DNA of 64,000 bases. It comes from Nonomuraea endophytica (GTDB taxonomy: Bacteria; Actinomycetota; Actinomycetes; Streptosporangiales; Streptosporangiaceae). A program made the position numbers and the translations under genes. Below are positions 33,375 through 42,157 of the stretch, piece after piece. Each line of letters starts with the position of its first letter. Position 1 is the first letter of the stretch. Where the stretch lies: contig NZ_JACHIN010000002.1 of assembly GCF_014203235.1 (NCBI RefSeq), forward strand, positions 365,245 through 429,244. The letters run 5' to 3'. The notes under the pieces were generated by a model. It was given only the letters and a program-made list of their open reading frames with translations, did not search any database and was not told the DNA's origin.

Positions 33375-34163
33375 ATGAGGCTGGGGAAGATCGTGTTGAC
33401 CGGTGCCGCCGGGCGGGTGGGGGCGGCGGTCCGGGATGGTCTGCGGGCGCGGGCAGAGCGGCTGGTGCTGGTTGACCGGGTGCCTATCGAGGCGCGGGCG
33501 GGCAATGAGGAGGTCGTCACCGCCGAGCTCGACGGTCTCGGCGCGGTCCTGGAGGTGGTCCGGGGCGCCGACGTGGTCGTGCATCTGTCCGGGATTCCCG
33601 ATGAGGCGCCTCTGCCCGACCTGCTGCAAGCCAATGTGCTGGGCACCCATCACGTCTTCGAGGCCGCCCGGCTGACCGGGGTGCCGCGGGTCGTGCTGGC
33701 CGGCAGCAACCGGCTGACCGGCTACTATCCCGCCACGCGGACGCTCGGCCCCGATCTCGCGCCCCGGCCCGACGGCCTCTACGGCGTCTCCAAGGCCGCT
33801 GTCGAAGCCCTGGGCCATCTCTATGCCGACAAGTTCGGGCTCCAGATCGTCAGCCTGCGGATCGGGAGCCTCGAACCCGAGCCCGAGGACGCCCGGCACC
33901 TGGCCACCTGGCTCAGTCCCCGCGACTGCGCCGGCTTCTTCGCAGCGGCCCTCACCGCCCCGGTCGACGGGTTCGTGGCCGGCTACGCGGTCTCGGCCAA
34001 CGCCCGGCGCTTCTGGGAGCTGCCCGACCTCGGCTACACCCCGCTGGACAACGCCGAGGCCTTCGCCGCCCGCTTCCCCGGCGCCGGCGCCTTCTTCGTG
34101 GACGGCATGCCCCAGGGCGGCTCGTTCGCCGAGGCCGCCTACACCCTCCCCCACCTGCGGTAA
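33375..34163 (+). CDS. NAD-dependent epimerase/dehydratase family protein (uronate dehydrogenase-like)
   Basis: 262-residue short-chain dehydrogenase of the extended type. NAD-binding motif TGAAGRVG at the N-terminus; catalytic YxxxK as LYGVSKAAVEAL; a substrate-loop serine in VVLAGSNRLTGYY. Length and the ARRFWELPDLGYTP C-terminal segment resemble uronate dehydrogenases, which oxidise hexuronates to aldarolactones. That specificity is inferred. The ATG at 33375 begins just before the Rossmann strand. Confidence 0.87.
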   Translation: MRLGKIVLTGAAGRVGAAVRDGLRARAERLVLVDRVPIEARAGNEEVVTAELDGLGAVLEVVRGADVVVHLSGIPDEAPLPDLLQANVLGTHHVFEAARLTGVPRVVLAGSNRLTGYYPATRTLGPDLAPRPDGLYGVSKAAVEALGHLYADKFGLQIVSLRIGSLEPEPEDARHLATWLSPRDCAGFFAAALTAPVDGFVAGYAVSANARRFWELPDLGYTPLDNAEAFAARFPGAGAFFVDGMPQGGSFAEAAYTLPHLR

Positions 34164-34172
34164 CCCACAACG

Positions 34173-35369
34173 TCAGCCGATGGCCTGCTTATAGGCCTGG
34201 TCGAAGCCCTCCAGGACCGACTTCCAGGAGCCGGCCGTCGGTTCTGTCGTGCGGTTGTGGGCCGCGATCGTCTCGCGGAGCGTCGTGTCGGTGGTCAGGC
34301 GGGCGATGCAGCGGGCCAGGTCCGGTTCGTTGCGGGCCAGCAGGCCCTCCTCGCCGTGCCGGACGAAGTCGGCGACTCCGCTGCGTTCGCGGGCGATCAC
34401 CGGCAGCCCCGCCGCCCTCGCCTCCAGGGCGGCGATGCCGAACGACTCCAGGGGCGCGGGCGCCACGAACATGTCGGCCGAGGCCAGCAGCCGGGCGATC
34501 TCCTCGCGGCTCTGGCGGCCGGGGAGCGTCACCCAGCCCGTCATGTCGTGCTGGGTCAGGTACCGGTCCATCGAGCTTCTCGCCGGGCCGTCGCCGACGA
34601 TCGTCGCGCGCATCGGGATGCCGGACGGGATCCTGGCGCGGGCGGTGTTCAGGGCCTTCAGGAGGCGGACCGGGTGTTTGCGCGGGGCCAGCCTGCCGAC
34701 CGCCACGATGTGGACGCCGCCCTTGCCCGCCTCTTCAGAAAGCTCGACAGAAGGCTCGCCGAAATGCTCGTCGGAACGGTCTTCAGAAGGCTCGTCGGAA
34801 GGCAGGGCTGACGGCAGCGCTGACAGCGGGACTGACGGCAGGGCTGATGGGCGCCAGCCGGTCAGGTCCAGGCCGTTGGAGACCACGTGGACCGGCACCC
34901 CCCGGCCCGCGACCCGGCGGATCGGTACGGCGGCCGCGCTGCTCACGGTGGTGGCGACCACGCCCCAGCGGTGCCATTCGTAGACGAGGCGGAGCAGGCG
35001 GTAGACGGCGCGGGTGCCCGGGTCCCACATGCTGTGGACGGTCACCACGACGGGCAGTCCGGCCCGTACGGCGGCGCGTACCCCCATCCAGGCGAACGGC
35101 GAGACCGCTCCCGTGTGCACGTGCACGACGTCGGGACGGGAGGAGGTGACCAGGCGGGTGACATGTCCCACACCGCGGGGGTGTACGGGCAGGTCGAAGG
35201 GCATTCTGGCGACGATCCTGTGCACGCCGTCGAGGGGCTCGCCGCGGGTGGCCGTGGCCACCTCGACCTCGTGGCCCGCCTCCCGCTGCTGGCGTACGAG
35301 GTCGGCAACCTGGACCTCGATCCCTCCGAGCCGCGGCAGGTAACAGTCACTCACGTGAAAGATCCGCAC
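34173..35369 (-). CDS. Glycosyltransferase family 4 protein
   Basis: 398-residue GT-B glycosyltransferase. The N-terminal donor/acceptor domain begins VRIFHVSDCYLPRLGGIEVQ; the second domain has the GT4 pattern IVAVGRLAPRKHP and the E-x7-E motif region APAPLESFGIAALEARAAGLP. Between them (about residues 178-222) is an odd Ser/Pro/Glu-rich insertion built from repeats such as SALPSxPLSALPS and EPSEDRSDEHFGEPS. The GTG start at 35369 is only 24 bases from the divergent deacetylase start and is probably leaderless. It may act with that deacetylase on the same glycan. Confidence 0.9.
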   Translation of the reverse strand: MRIFHVSDCYLPRLGGIEVQVADLVRQQREAGHEVEVATATRGEPLDGVHRIVARMPFDLPVHPRGVGHVTRLVTSSRPDVVHVHTGAVSPFAWMGVRAAVRAGLPVVVTVHSMWDPGTRAVYRLLRLVYEWHRWGVVATTVSSAAAVPIRRVAGRGVPVHVVSNGLDLTGWRPSALPSVPLSALPSALPSDEPSEDRSDEHFGEPSVELSEEAGKGGVHIVAVGRLAPRKHPVRLLKALNTARARIPSGIPMRATIVGDGPARSSMDRYLTQHDMTGWVTLPGRQSREEIARLLASADMFVAPAPLESFGIAALEARAAGLPVIARERSGVADFVRHGEEGLLARNEPDLARCIARLTTDTTLRETIAAHNRTTEPTAGSWKSVLEGFDQAYKQAIG

Positions 35370-35373
35370 CTCT

Positions 35374-35389
35374 CCCAGACTAATCTGGG
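35374..35389. promoter_or_regulatory. Divergent leaderless promoters sharing a palindrome
   Basis: CCCAGA-CTAA-TCTGGG is a perfect 6+6 palindrome in the 24-base gap between two divergent GTG starts. It contains TAATCT on the plus strand (35381-35386) and TAGTCT on the minus strand (35382-35377), each 7 bases before its start codon. These would be -10 elements giving transcripts that begin at or next to the start codon. Confidence 0.6.
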
Positions 35390-35393
35390 CCCT

Positions 35394-36212
35394 GTGCCAA
35401 CAAAGCCACGCACAGCTGTGTTCTTCCACGCCCACCCCGATGACGAGGCCCTGCTGACGGCGGGCACCATGGCGATGCTCGCGGCCGAGGGGCACCGGGT
35501 GGTGCTGGTGGTGGCCACGGCGGGCGAGCGCGGTCTGGCGGAGATGGATCCGGGGGATGAGCTGGGCGAGACGCGGCTCAAGGAGCTCTACACGTCGGCC
35601 GCGCTGCTGGGCTGCGCCCGGGTGGAGTGCCTGGGGTATGGCGACTCGGGGCTGAGCCCGAAGGGCGGCGTCGCGGAGGAGCGGCCGGACAACGCCTTCA
35701 TCGACGCCGACTCCGACAAGGCGGCCAGGGAACTGGCCGAGATCCTCAAGGACGAGTCGGCCGACCTGCTGGCGATCTACGATCCGGCCGGCGGGTACGG
35801 GCATCCTGACCACGTGCAGGTGCACCGGGTGGGCAGGCGCGCGGCGGAGCTGGCCGGGACGGAGATCGTCCTGGAGGCGACGGTGAACCGCGATCCGTTG
35901 CTCAAGGCGCTCAAGCTGGCGGGGAAGGTATACCGGTTTCCGCCGGAGTTCGATCCCCGGACGTTCGAGAGCGCCTACACTGCGGGCGATCAGATCACCC
36001 ATCGGGTCAACGTCAGGAAGTACACGAAGCAGAAGCGGGCGTCGATGGAGGCGCACGTCTCCCAGGCCAGCGGCGGCGACAGCGACCGTACGCTGGCCGT
36101 GATGCTGAAGATCCCCGGCCCCCTCTACCGCCTGGTGTTCGGCACCGAGTGGTTCGTCCGCAGGGACGTCCCTCCGGGCACCCGGCTCACCCACCCCTTC
36201 GAGCAGGTGTGA
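35394..36212 (+). CDS. PIG-L/LmbE family N-acetylglucosamine deacetylase-like protein
   Basis: 272-residue zinc-dependent deacetylase family member. The metal motif HPDDE is present in FFHAHPDDEALLTAG, and the second metal histidine lies in GGYGHPDHVQVHRVG. Family members remove acetyl groups from GlcNAc in inositol glycans, mycothiol precursors or antibiotics. The divergent GT4 gene and the overlapping membrane gene suggest a lipid- or envelope-glycan role. Mycothiol synthesis is less likely because the GT4 lacks obvious MshA features. Its stop shares one base with the next start. Confidence 0.9.
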   Translation: MPTKPRTAVFFHAHPDDEALLTAGTMAMLAAEGHRVVLVVATAGERGLAEMDPGDELGETRLKELYTSAALLGCARVECLGYGDSGLSPKGGVAEERPDNAFIDADSDKAARELAEILKDESADLLAIYDPAGGYGHPDHVQVHRVGRRAAELAGTEIVLEATVNRDPLLKALKLAGKVYRFPPEFDPRTFESAYTAGDQITHRVNVRKYTKQKRASMEAHVSQASGGDSDRTLAVMLKIPGPLYRLVFGTEWFVRRDVPPGTRLTHPFEQV

Positions 36213-37264
36213 TGAAGAACAAGTGGCTGCAGGTCACTCTGTCCGTGTTGTCCCTTGCTCTGGCGGTCCTGCTGGTGGTCTACCTGCCGCAGATCGTGCA
36301 GGCGCTGACCGGCAAGCCGGTCTCGTGGCGGGAGATCGGCGCGGAGTTCGGCCAGCTCGGCGTGGGCACGATCGCGCTGATGGCCGGGCTGTGGCTGCTG
36401 AGCCTGCTGGCTTACACGTTCGTGCTGACCAATTCACAGCCCGGCCTCAGCAACCTGCAGGGCCTCACGCTCAACGCCGCGGGCAGCGCGGTCAGCAACC
36501 TGCTGCCGTTCGGCGGGGCGGCGGGCGTGGCGCTGACGTTCGCCATGTGCAAGGGCTGGGGGTTCGGCTACCGGTCGATCGTGGTGATGACGCTGGTCAG
36601 CGGCGTGTGGAACACGCTGTTCCGGTTCATTCTGCCCGCGGTCGGGATCATCGCGCTGCTCATGGCGGGTGAGGTGGTCAACACGACCGTGGAGCGGGCG
36701 GGCTGGGCGGGCGCGATCTCGATCCTGGTGCTCGTGGTCGTCGTGGCGGCTGCGCTGTACTGGGACCGGGCGGCGGTGCTCCTGGGCAAGGCGCTCGACG
36801 TGCTGGGCAGGCCGTTCAAGAAGGAGATCGCGCCGTCGTTCCACAAGCTGCGCGCCGACACCGCGGGGATCGTCAAGACGCGCTGGCCGGGGCTGTCACT
36901 GGCGATGATCGCGTTCCTGGCGCTCCAGTGGGGGATCATGGTGGTCTGCATGCAGGCCACGGGCGCGTACCCGGGGCTGGCGCAGTCGATCGCGGTCTTC
37001 GCGCTGTCGCGGGTGCTCACCGCGGCGCTGATCACGCCGAGCGGCGCCGGGATCATGGAGGGCGGGGTGGTGCTCCTGCTCGTGTCGTTCGGCATCGACA
37101 CGGCTCCGGCGACCGCGACCGCACTGTTGTTCGGCTTCTGGACTTACACTGTCGAGATCCCGTTCGGCGGCCTGGCTCTGGGCGCGTGGGCGCTCCTGCG
37201 CAGGCGCAACAGCCGCAACGGCGTCGCCAACCCCCCGTCCGAGAGCATGAAGGCCCCGCAGTGA
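36212..37264 (+). CDS. UPF0104/lysylphosphatidylglycerol synthase-type membrane protein
   Basis: 350-residue integral membrane protein of the UPF0104 family, related to the flippase domain of MprF. About eight helices; the conserved NAAGSAVSNLLPFGGAAGVA motif is present near residue 88, and TPSGAGIMEGGVVLLL near 275. Translationally coupled to the deacetylase gene (TGATG overlap). With the GT4 and deacetylase genes it could flip a glycolipid. Confidence 0.87.
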   Translation: MKNKWLQVTLSVLSLALAVLLVVYLPQIVQALTGKPVSWREIGAEFGQLGVGTIALMAGLWLLSLLAYTFVLTNSQPGLSNLQGLTLNAAGSAVSNLLPFGGAAGVALTFAMCKGWGFGYRSIVVMTLVSGVWNTLFRFILPAVGIIALLMAGEVVNTTVERAGWAGAISILVLVVVVAAALYWDRAAVLLGKALDVLGRPFKKEIAPSFHKLRADTAGIVKTRWPGLSLAMIAFLALQWGIMVVCMQATGAYPGLAQSIAVFALSRVLTAALITPSGAGIMEGGVVLLLVSFGIDTAPATATALLFGFWTYTVEIPFGGLALGAWALLRRRNSRNGVANPPSESMKAPQ

Positions 37265-37315
37265 CCCTTCCAAACCCCTCAAAGACCTTGTGCGTGATTC
37301 GGAAGCGCGCATAGC

Positions 37316-40300
37316 GTGGCGGCTGACATGGTGGCGTTTCGAGTTCTGGGGCCAGTCGAGGCGTACGAAAACGACGAACTCGACCTCGGCGGGTTGCGGC
37401 AGCGAGCCGTCCTCGCCCGCTTGCTCGTGGCCAGGGGTCAGGTCGTGCCGGTCGACACCCTGCTCTACGACCTGTGGGCCGACGACACCGCCAAGGGCGC
37501 CCAGTCGGGTCTGCAGGTCTACATCTCCCGTCTGCGCCGCGTGCTGGAGCCCGGCCGTCCGCGCGGGGGTCCCAACCGGCTGCTGGTGACGGTCGCCTCC
37601 GGGTACGCGCTGCGCGTCGCGCCCGACCAGGTCGACGCGCTGCGCTTCGAGCAGCTGGTACGCAGCGCCGGAGAGCGCCTGGAGGGCGATGACCCCCAGT
37701 CGGCCAGGACCTTCCTGGAGAAGGCGCTCGGGCTGTGGCGCGGCACGCCGTACTCCGACTTCGCCGACCAGACGTGGGCGGAGGCCGAGGTGAACCGGCT
37801 GACCGAGCTGCGGCTGGTGGCGCGCGAGCGCCACGCCGACACCGGGCTGCGCCTCGGGCTCAACGCCGAGACCGTGCCCGACCTGGAGGCGATGACCACC
37901 GAGCATCCGCTGCGCGAGGAGGGGTGGCGGCTGCTGTCGCTGGGCCTTTACCGCAGCGGCCGGCAGGGCGACGCGCTGGCCGCGCTGCGCAGGGCGCGCG
38001 GCATCCTGGCCGACGAGCTCGGCATCGACCCCGGTCCCGCGCTGCGCAAGCTGGAGTCCGACATCCTCGCCCAGGCGCCCGGCCTGGAGCTGGTCCCGCT
38101 GGCCCGCCCGGCCCGCCCGGCGCAGCCGGTCAACGACACCTGGCCGCCGCGTCCCGCCGCGCCGGTGGAGCCGCCGCCGCTGGAGCCGGAGCCGTTCGTC
38201 GGCCGCGACGCCGAGCTGACCAGGCTGACGCAGGCCGCCGCCCGCACGGGCCGTTTCCAGGTGGCGATCGTCACCGGTGTGGCCGGGGCGGGCAAGACCA
38301 CGCTGCTGAGCCAGTTGGAGAGCAAGCTCGCCACCGACGGCTGGATCACCTCCTCCGGCGCCTGCCCCGACTCCACCGCCACCCCGCCCGGCTGGGCCTG
38401 GGTGGAGATCCTGCGCACGCTGGTCGGCGTGACCGGCGCCGGCGAGTACGCCCAGTTGCTCGCGCCCCTGCTCGACGACGCCGACCCCGATCCCGACGAC
38501 GACGAGCTGTCCGGCGGCTTCCGCCTGCACCGCGCGGTCGGCGGCTACCTGGCCGGAGTGGCCCGCCGCTCCCCCGTGCTGCTCACCCTGGAAGACCTCC
38601 ACTGGGCCGACGACCAGACGCTGGCGCTGCTGCGCGCGCTGCCGAGCCTGCTGGCCACCAGCAGGGTCATGCTCGTGGTCACGTGCAGGGAGAGCGAGCT
38701 GGACGACCGGCAGTCCGACGTGCTGGCCGCGCTGGCCAGGCTCGGCCCGGTCCGGGTGGGGCTGTCCGGGCTCGACCCGAAGGCGGTGGCCGAGCTGGTG
38801 CGGGCCACCTGCGTACGCGAGATCGACGAGGACGCGGTCGAGTCGATCGTCGAGCGCACCGGCGGCAACCCGTTCTTCGTGCGCGAGACCGTGCGCCTGC
38901 TCGACTCCGAGGCCGCGGCGGCCGGTGAGACGACGACCACCGCGGTGTTGTCGCGGGTGCCGTCCGGCGTCCGTGACGTGCTGCGGCGGCGCGTCTCGCG
39001 GCTGCCCGCCGAGGCGCAGCAGATCCTGCTGCAGGCGGCGGTGATCGGCCGTGACGTGGACATCGACGTGCTCATCGGCGTGGCCGGCGCGGAGGAGCAG
39101 GTGGTCGAGGCGGTCGAGGCGGCGCTTCTGGCCGGGCTCGTCACCGAGCCGGGTCCGGGCATGCTGCGCTTCGACCACGACCTGGTGCGCGACACGATCT
39201 ACTCCGACGCCTCGCGGCTGCGCCGTACCCGATTGCACGCGGCCGTCGCGAAGGAGATCGAGGAGCGCAGCCCCGCGGACGTGGCGGCGCTGGCCCACCA
39301 CTACTTCCTCGCCGACGCCGCGGAGAAGGCGGTGCACTACGCCGGGCTGGCGGCCGAGCAGGCCGAGCGGCGCTTCGCGCACCGCGAGGCGGCGCGGCTG
39401 TGGGAGCAGGCGATCGCGGCCTTCGAGCGCACCGGCGGCGACACCAGGGAACGTCTGCAGCTGATGCTGCGCCAGATCAAGGCCCTCGCGGTCTGCGGCG
39501 ACATGACCGCGGCCAGGCTGCTGCGCCGCCAGGCGATGGACCTGGCGCTGCCGCTGCAGGACCTGGAGATCACCGCGCGGGTGGCGGCGTCGCTGGCGGT
39601 GCCGCACAAGGGCATGGCGCGCGACTTCACCCGCACCGCGTGGGAGATCGTCGACGTCACCGAGAAGGCGCTCATCGAGCTGCCCGAGGGTGAGCAGACG
39701 CTGCGCGCGAGCCTGCTGACCACGCTGGCGCTGGAGCTGGAGGGCTCTTCCTCGCCCGAGCGGGGCCGTCAGGCGTCGCTGGAGGCGCTGGAGCTGGCCC
39801 GGCAGAGCGGCGACCCGGCGCTGATCGCGGCGGCGCTGAGCGGGCGGCTGCGCCAGTCCTACGACATCCCGGCCGTCGACACCCGCGAGAGCATCGGACG
39901 CGAGCTGCTGGAGGTGGCGCAGCGCTCCGGCCAGATGTCCACGCAGGCGCTGGCCCACCTGGTGCTGCTGGAGTGCGCGGCGGCGCGCGGCGAGTTCGCG
40001 GTGGCAGACCAGCACGCGGCGGCGGCCGAGCGGCTGTCGAAGCAATACGACCTGTCGGCCCCCGCGGCCGTCTGCGCCTGGTACTCAGGCCAGCGGCTGA
40101 TGATCTCGGGTGACTACGCGGGCGCCGAGCGCGCCTATCGCGACGCGGCCAGGATGACCGCGCGGGTCGGCATGCTCGAAGGCCGCCAGGACCTGCCGCT
40201 GATCACCACGTTCTGCCTGCGCCTGGTCGACGGGCGGGCGGCCGAGACGGTCGAGCTGCTGAGCGAGAAGCACCTGGGCGGCGCCAAGTGGACGCTCGAC

Positions 40301-40696
40301 CCCTACGCGCTCGCGCTGGCCTCGGCCGGGCACATCTCCGACGCCAAGGCGGTGGCGGCCACCCGTCCGCCGGTGCGGCCCGACTTCCTGTACGAGCTGG
40401 CGATGACCTGGCGGGCCCTGGCCGGGATGCTGCTCGACGACCGCGGGCGGATGGTCGACTGCTACGACAAGCTCAAGCCGTTCGCCGACCGCGTCGCCGG
40501 CGCGGGCACGGGCGTCGTGGCGCTCTGGCCCGTGGCGCTGACGCTGGGAGATCTCGCGGTACGGCTGGGCCAGCCCGACGCCGCACTCGACCACTACCGC
40601 AAGGCGCTGGAGGTGGCCGAGCGGGTCGGCGTGGCCCGCTGGGTGGAGGCGGCGCGGCGTTCGGTCAGCAACTCACTTGGAAACGGTCGCTCCTGA
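37316..40696 (+). CDS. AfsR/SARP family transcriptional regulator with ATPase and TPR-like domains
   Basis: 1126-residue regulator. An OmpR-like winged helix (about 5-100: LDLGGLRQRAVLARLLV, LQVYISRLRRVLE) and a bacterial transcriptional activation domain (about 105-250) form the SARP part. The proline-rich linker leads to an AAA/NB-ARC-like ATPase with Walker A VTGVAGAGKTT (about 325) and Walker B-like VLLTLEDLHWADD. The C-terminal 450 residues are TPR-like helical repeats. Such proteins switch on secondary-metabolite or developmental genes, but no biosynthetic cluster is adjacent. GTG at 37316; an ATG at 37328 (MVAFRVLG) is equally good. The 3' end overlaps a convergent gene by 32 bases. 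Confidence 0.93.
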   Translation: MAADMVAFRVLGPVEAYENDELDLGGLRQRAVLARLLVARGQVVPVDTLLYDLWADDTAKGAQSGLQVYISRLRRVLEPGRPRGGPNRLLVTVASGYALRVAPDQVDALRFEQLVRSAGERLEGDDPQSARTFLEKALGLWRGTPYSDFADQTWAEAEVNRLTELRLVARERHADTGLRLGLNAETVPDLEAMTTEHPLREEGWRLLSLGLYRSGRQGDALAALRRARGILADELGIDPGPALRKLESDILAQAPGLELVPLARPARPAQPVNDTWPPRPAAPVEPPPLEPEPFVGRDAELTRLTQAAARTGRFQVAIVTGVAGAGKTTLLSQLESKLATDGWITSSGACPDSTATPPGWAWVEILRTLVGVTGAGEYAQLLAPLLDDADPDPDDDELSGGFRLHRAVGGYLAGVARRSPVLLTLEDLHWADDQTLALLRALPSLLATSRVMLVVTCRESELDDRQSDVLAALARLGPVRVGLSGLDPKAVAELVRATCVREIDEDAVESIVERTGGNPFFVRETVRLLDSEAAAAGETTTTAVLSRVPSGVRDVLRRRVSRLPAEAQQILLQAAVIGRDVDIDVLIGVAGAEEQVVEAVEAALLAGLVTEPGPGMLRFDHDLVRDTIYSDASRLRRTRLHAAVAKEIEERSPADVAALAHHYFLADAAEKAVHYAGLAAEQAERRFAHREAARLWEQAIAAFERTGGDTRERLQLMLRQIKALAVCGDMTAARLLRRQAMDLALPLQDLEITARVAASLAVPHKGMARDFTRTAWEIVDVTEKALIELPEGEQTLRASLLTTLALELEGSSSPERGRQASLEALELARQSGDPALIAAALSGRLRQSYDIPAVDTRESIGRELLEVAQRSGQMSTQALAHLVLLECAAARGEFAVADQHAAAAERLSKQYDLSAPAAVCAWYSGQRLMISGDYAGAERAYRDAARMTARVGMLEGRQDLPLITTFCLRLVDGRAAETVELLSEKHLGGAKWTLDPYALALASAGHISDAKAVAATRPPVRPDFLYELAMTWRALAGMLLDDRGRMVDCYDKLKPFADRVAGAGTGVVALWPVALTLGDLAVRLGQPDAALDHYRKALEVAERVGVARWVEAARRSVSNSLGNGRS

Positions 40697-41168
40697 TCGT
40701 CTTCTGACCCTGCACGGCGAACTCGACCCGGTACCAGCCGGGGTTGTCGGCGACCCTGGCCTGCCAGGAGACGGTGCGCCGGGCGGCGCCGAACCCGGAG
40801 TGGTCGACCAGGTAGACGCTCCACCGCTTGGTGTAGGGGCTCCAGCGCGACAGCTGCCAGCGGTAGAGCACGGTCTGCGCGGGGTCGGGGTTGACCACGA
40901 CGGTCCTGGCCAGGTAGACGCGGTCGCAGCCGGGCCCGCCGGACTTGGCGGTGACGGAGATGGCGCCGGGCGCGACGGCGGCGGGCTGTGAGGTGATCGG
41001 CACCTCGCGGGCCTGCAGCGTGATCGCCTGCTCGGGCCGCGGGGCCGACCTGGCGGCGTCGTAGGCGGTGACGCCCGCGTACGCGCCGGTGGCGGCCAAG
41101 GCGGCGACGAACAGCTTGACGGCGTTGGCCGATCCGGCGGTGAGCGCCGCTGTGGTTGCCTTGCTCAT
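40665..41168 (-). CDS. Secreted or membrane-anchored hypothetical protein
   Basis: 167 residues. N-terminal helix AVKLFVAALAATGAYAGVTA acts as signal or anchor. The extracellular part is a predicted beta-sandwich of about 115 residues with two cysteines (GPGCDRVY and the C-terminal QVSC), probably a disulfide linking both ends. WQLSRWSPYTKRWSVY is rich in aromatics, as in carbohydrate- or cell-wall-contacting domains. The ATG at 41168 has AAGGAG upstream. It faces the DedA gene across a promoter region that includes an iron-box-like site. Confidence 0.8.
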   Translation of the reverse strand: MSKATTAALTAGSANAVKLFVAALAATGAYAGVTAYDAARSAPRPEQAITLQAREVPITSQPAAVAPGAISVTAKSGGPGCDRVYLARTVVVNPDPAQTVLYRWQLSRWSPYTKRWSVYLVDHSGFGAARRTVSWQARVADNPGWYRVEFAVQGQKTIRSDRFQVSC

Positions 41169-41282
41169 GGTCACCACTCCTTCGTTCTCACCCTCAGGTG
41201 TACGCGCGGGGGGTTGAGGGTTGCTTGTCGCGCACTTGCAATCGGGGAAGACTGGCGAGGTGACACGGGCTCGGGGGATCAA

Positions 41283-41303
41283 ATAAGGTAAGCCTGGCCT
41301 TAT
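41283..41303. promoter_or_regulatory. DtxR/IdeR-like iron box
   Basis: ATAAGG...CCTTAT arms around a core AGGTAAGCCTGGCCT. It matches the 19-bp iron-box consensus of actinobacterial DtxR/IdeR/DmdR repressors at about 14-15 positions. It lies 18 bases before the DedA start and 115 bases before the divergent secreted-protein gene. Confidence 0.5.
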
Positions 41304-41320
41304 ATTCGCTTGGTGGGGTG

Positions 41321-41845
41321 ATGTCTGGAATGCGATACCTTGCGGGCATCCCTGATCCGACGAGAGCGTCGTTCTTCGGCCTGCCGTACTGGGTCATCGT
41401 GCTGGTGGGGGCGATCGCGCTCTTCGGCGCCTTCCAGGCCTACTACTGGATCGGGCACAAGCTCGGCGAGAAGCTCTACGACTCCCGGATCGGCCGGCGG
41501 CTGCCGCGCGCGCAGATCGCCCGGGTCGAGAAGGTCGTGGAGAAGTGGGGGGCGCTGGCCGTCTACGGGTGCTTCTGGGTGCCCGTGCTGCGCCACACGC
41601 TGCCCTGGGTCGCGGGCGTGCTGCGCATCTCCTACCCCTGGTACGTCGTGGCCAGCGCGCTGGGGTGTCTCACCTGGGTGCCGGTGACGTCGTTCGCGCT
41701 GTACGGGGTGATCTGGGGCTGGTTCCAGCTCGCCACGCACTCCCCGGTCACGGCCGTGGTCGTGGCGGTCGTCGCGGTGGCGGTGATCGTGTTCCTGGTC
41801 GTCAGGCGCAGGCGGCGCAAGGCGGACAAGGCCCTGGCCGCCTGA
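41321..41845 (+). CDS. DedA family membrane protein
   Basis: 174-residue DedA/SNARE-associated protein with four to five helices. The family motif with paired arginine and glycine is GCFWVPVLRHTLPWVAGVLR (F-x-P-x-x-R-x3-P-x3-G). An AQI-ARVEKVVEKWG amphipathic helix precedes it. DedA proteins support lipid-carrier or phospholipid recycling and envelope homeostasis. The tail is very basic. Start may be 41321 or 41330. Confidence 0.9.
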   Translation: MSGMRYLAGIPDPTRASFFGLPYWVIVLVGAIALFGAFQAYYWIGHKLGEKLYDSRIGRRLPRAQIARVEKVVEKWGALAVYGCFWVPVLRHTLPWVAGVLRISYPWYVVASALGCLTWVPVTSFALYGVIWGWFQLATHSPVTAVVVAVVAVAVIVFLVVRRRRRKADKALAA

Positions 41846-41857
41846 CGGCCCGGCCTT

Positions 41858-42049
41858 TCAGACGGCCGCGAACGACTGGTCGTCGATCTCGGCCGTGGCC
41901 GCGTTCCTGCGTACGGACTCGATGCCGTTCACGCAGGCGGCCTTGGTCGTGTAGCCCTCGCTGACGGCGATCGTCTGGCCGTTGCCGGCGACCAGCTTGA
42001 AGCGGTATTCGTCCCGCTTGTCCTTGGAAATGACGAATTTCCCAGCCAT
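41858..42049 (-). CDS. DUF1508 (YegP-like) small protein
   Basis: 63 residues, one copy of the DUF1508 domain: FVISKDKRDEYRFKLVAGNG followed by SEGYTTKAACVNGIESV. E. coli YegP has two copies; single-copy forms are common. Its function is unknown, perhaps stress-related. The ATG at 42049 begins at MAGKF after a G-rich ribosome site. Confidence 0.9.
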   Translation of the reverse strand: MAGKFVISKDKRDEYRFKLVAGNGQTIAVSEGYTTKAACVNGIESVRRNAATAEIDDQSFAAV

Positions 42050-42157
42050 GATGAACCCCCCGGATTGCCCGATGTAACGATCATTTACCCCCATCTAGCT
42101 GTTGTTTTCCCGCCATGGAGTCAAGTTCGGCAAACGGACCTTAGATCACCTGTCACC

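Noticed and set aside
35394..36212. PIG-L deacetylase plus GT4 considered as the MshB/MshA mycothiol pair
   Set aside because: The GT4 lacks recognisable MshA features, and the genes are divergent with a flippase-like gene attached. A different glycan pathway is more likely.
36896..40045. 1049-residue minus-strand frame opposite the SARP regulator
   Set aside because: Shadow frame; the plus strand has SARP and Walker motifs in order.
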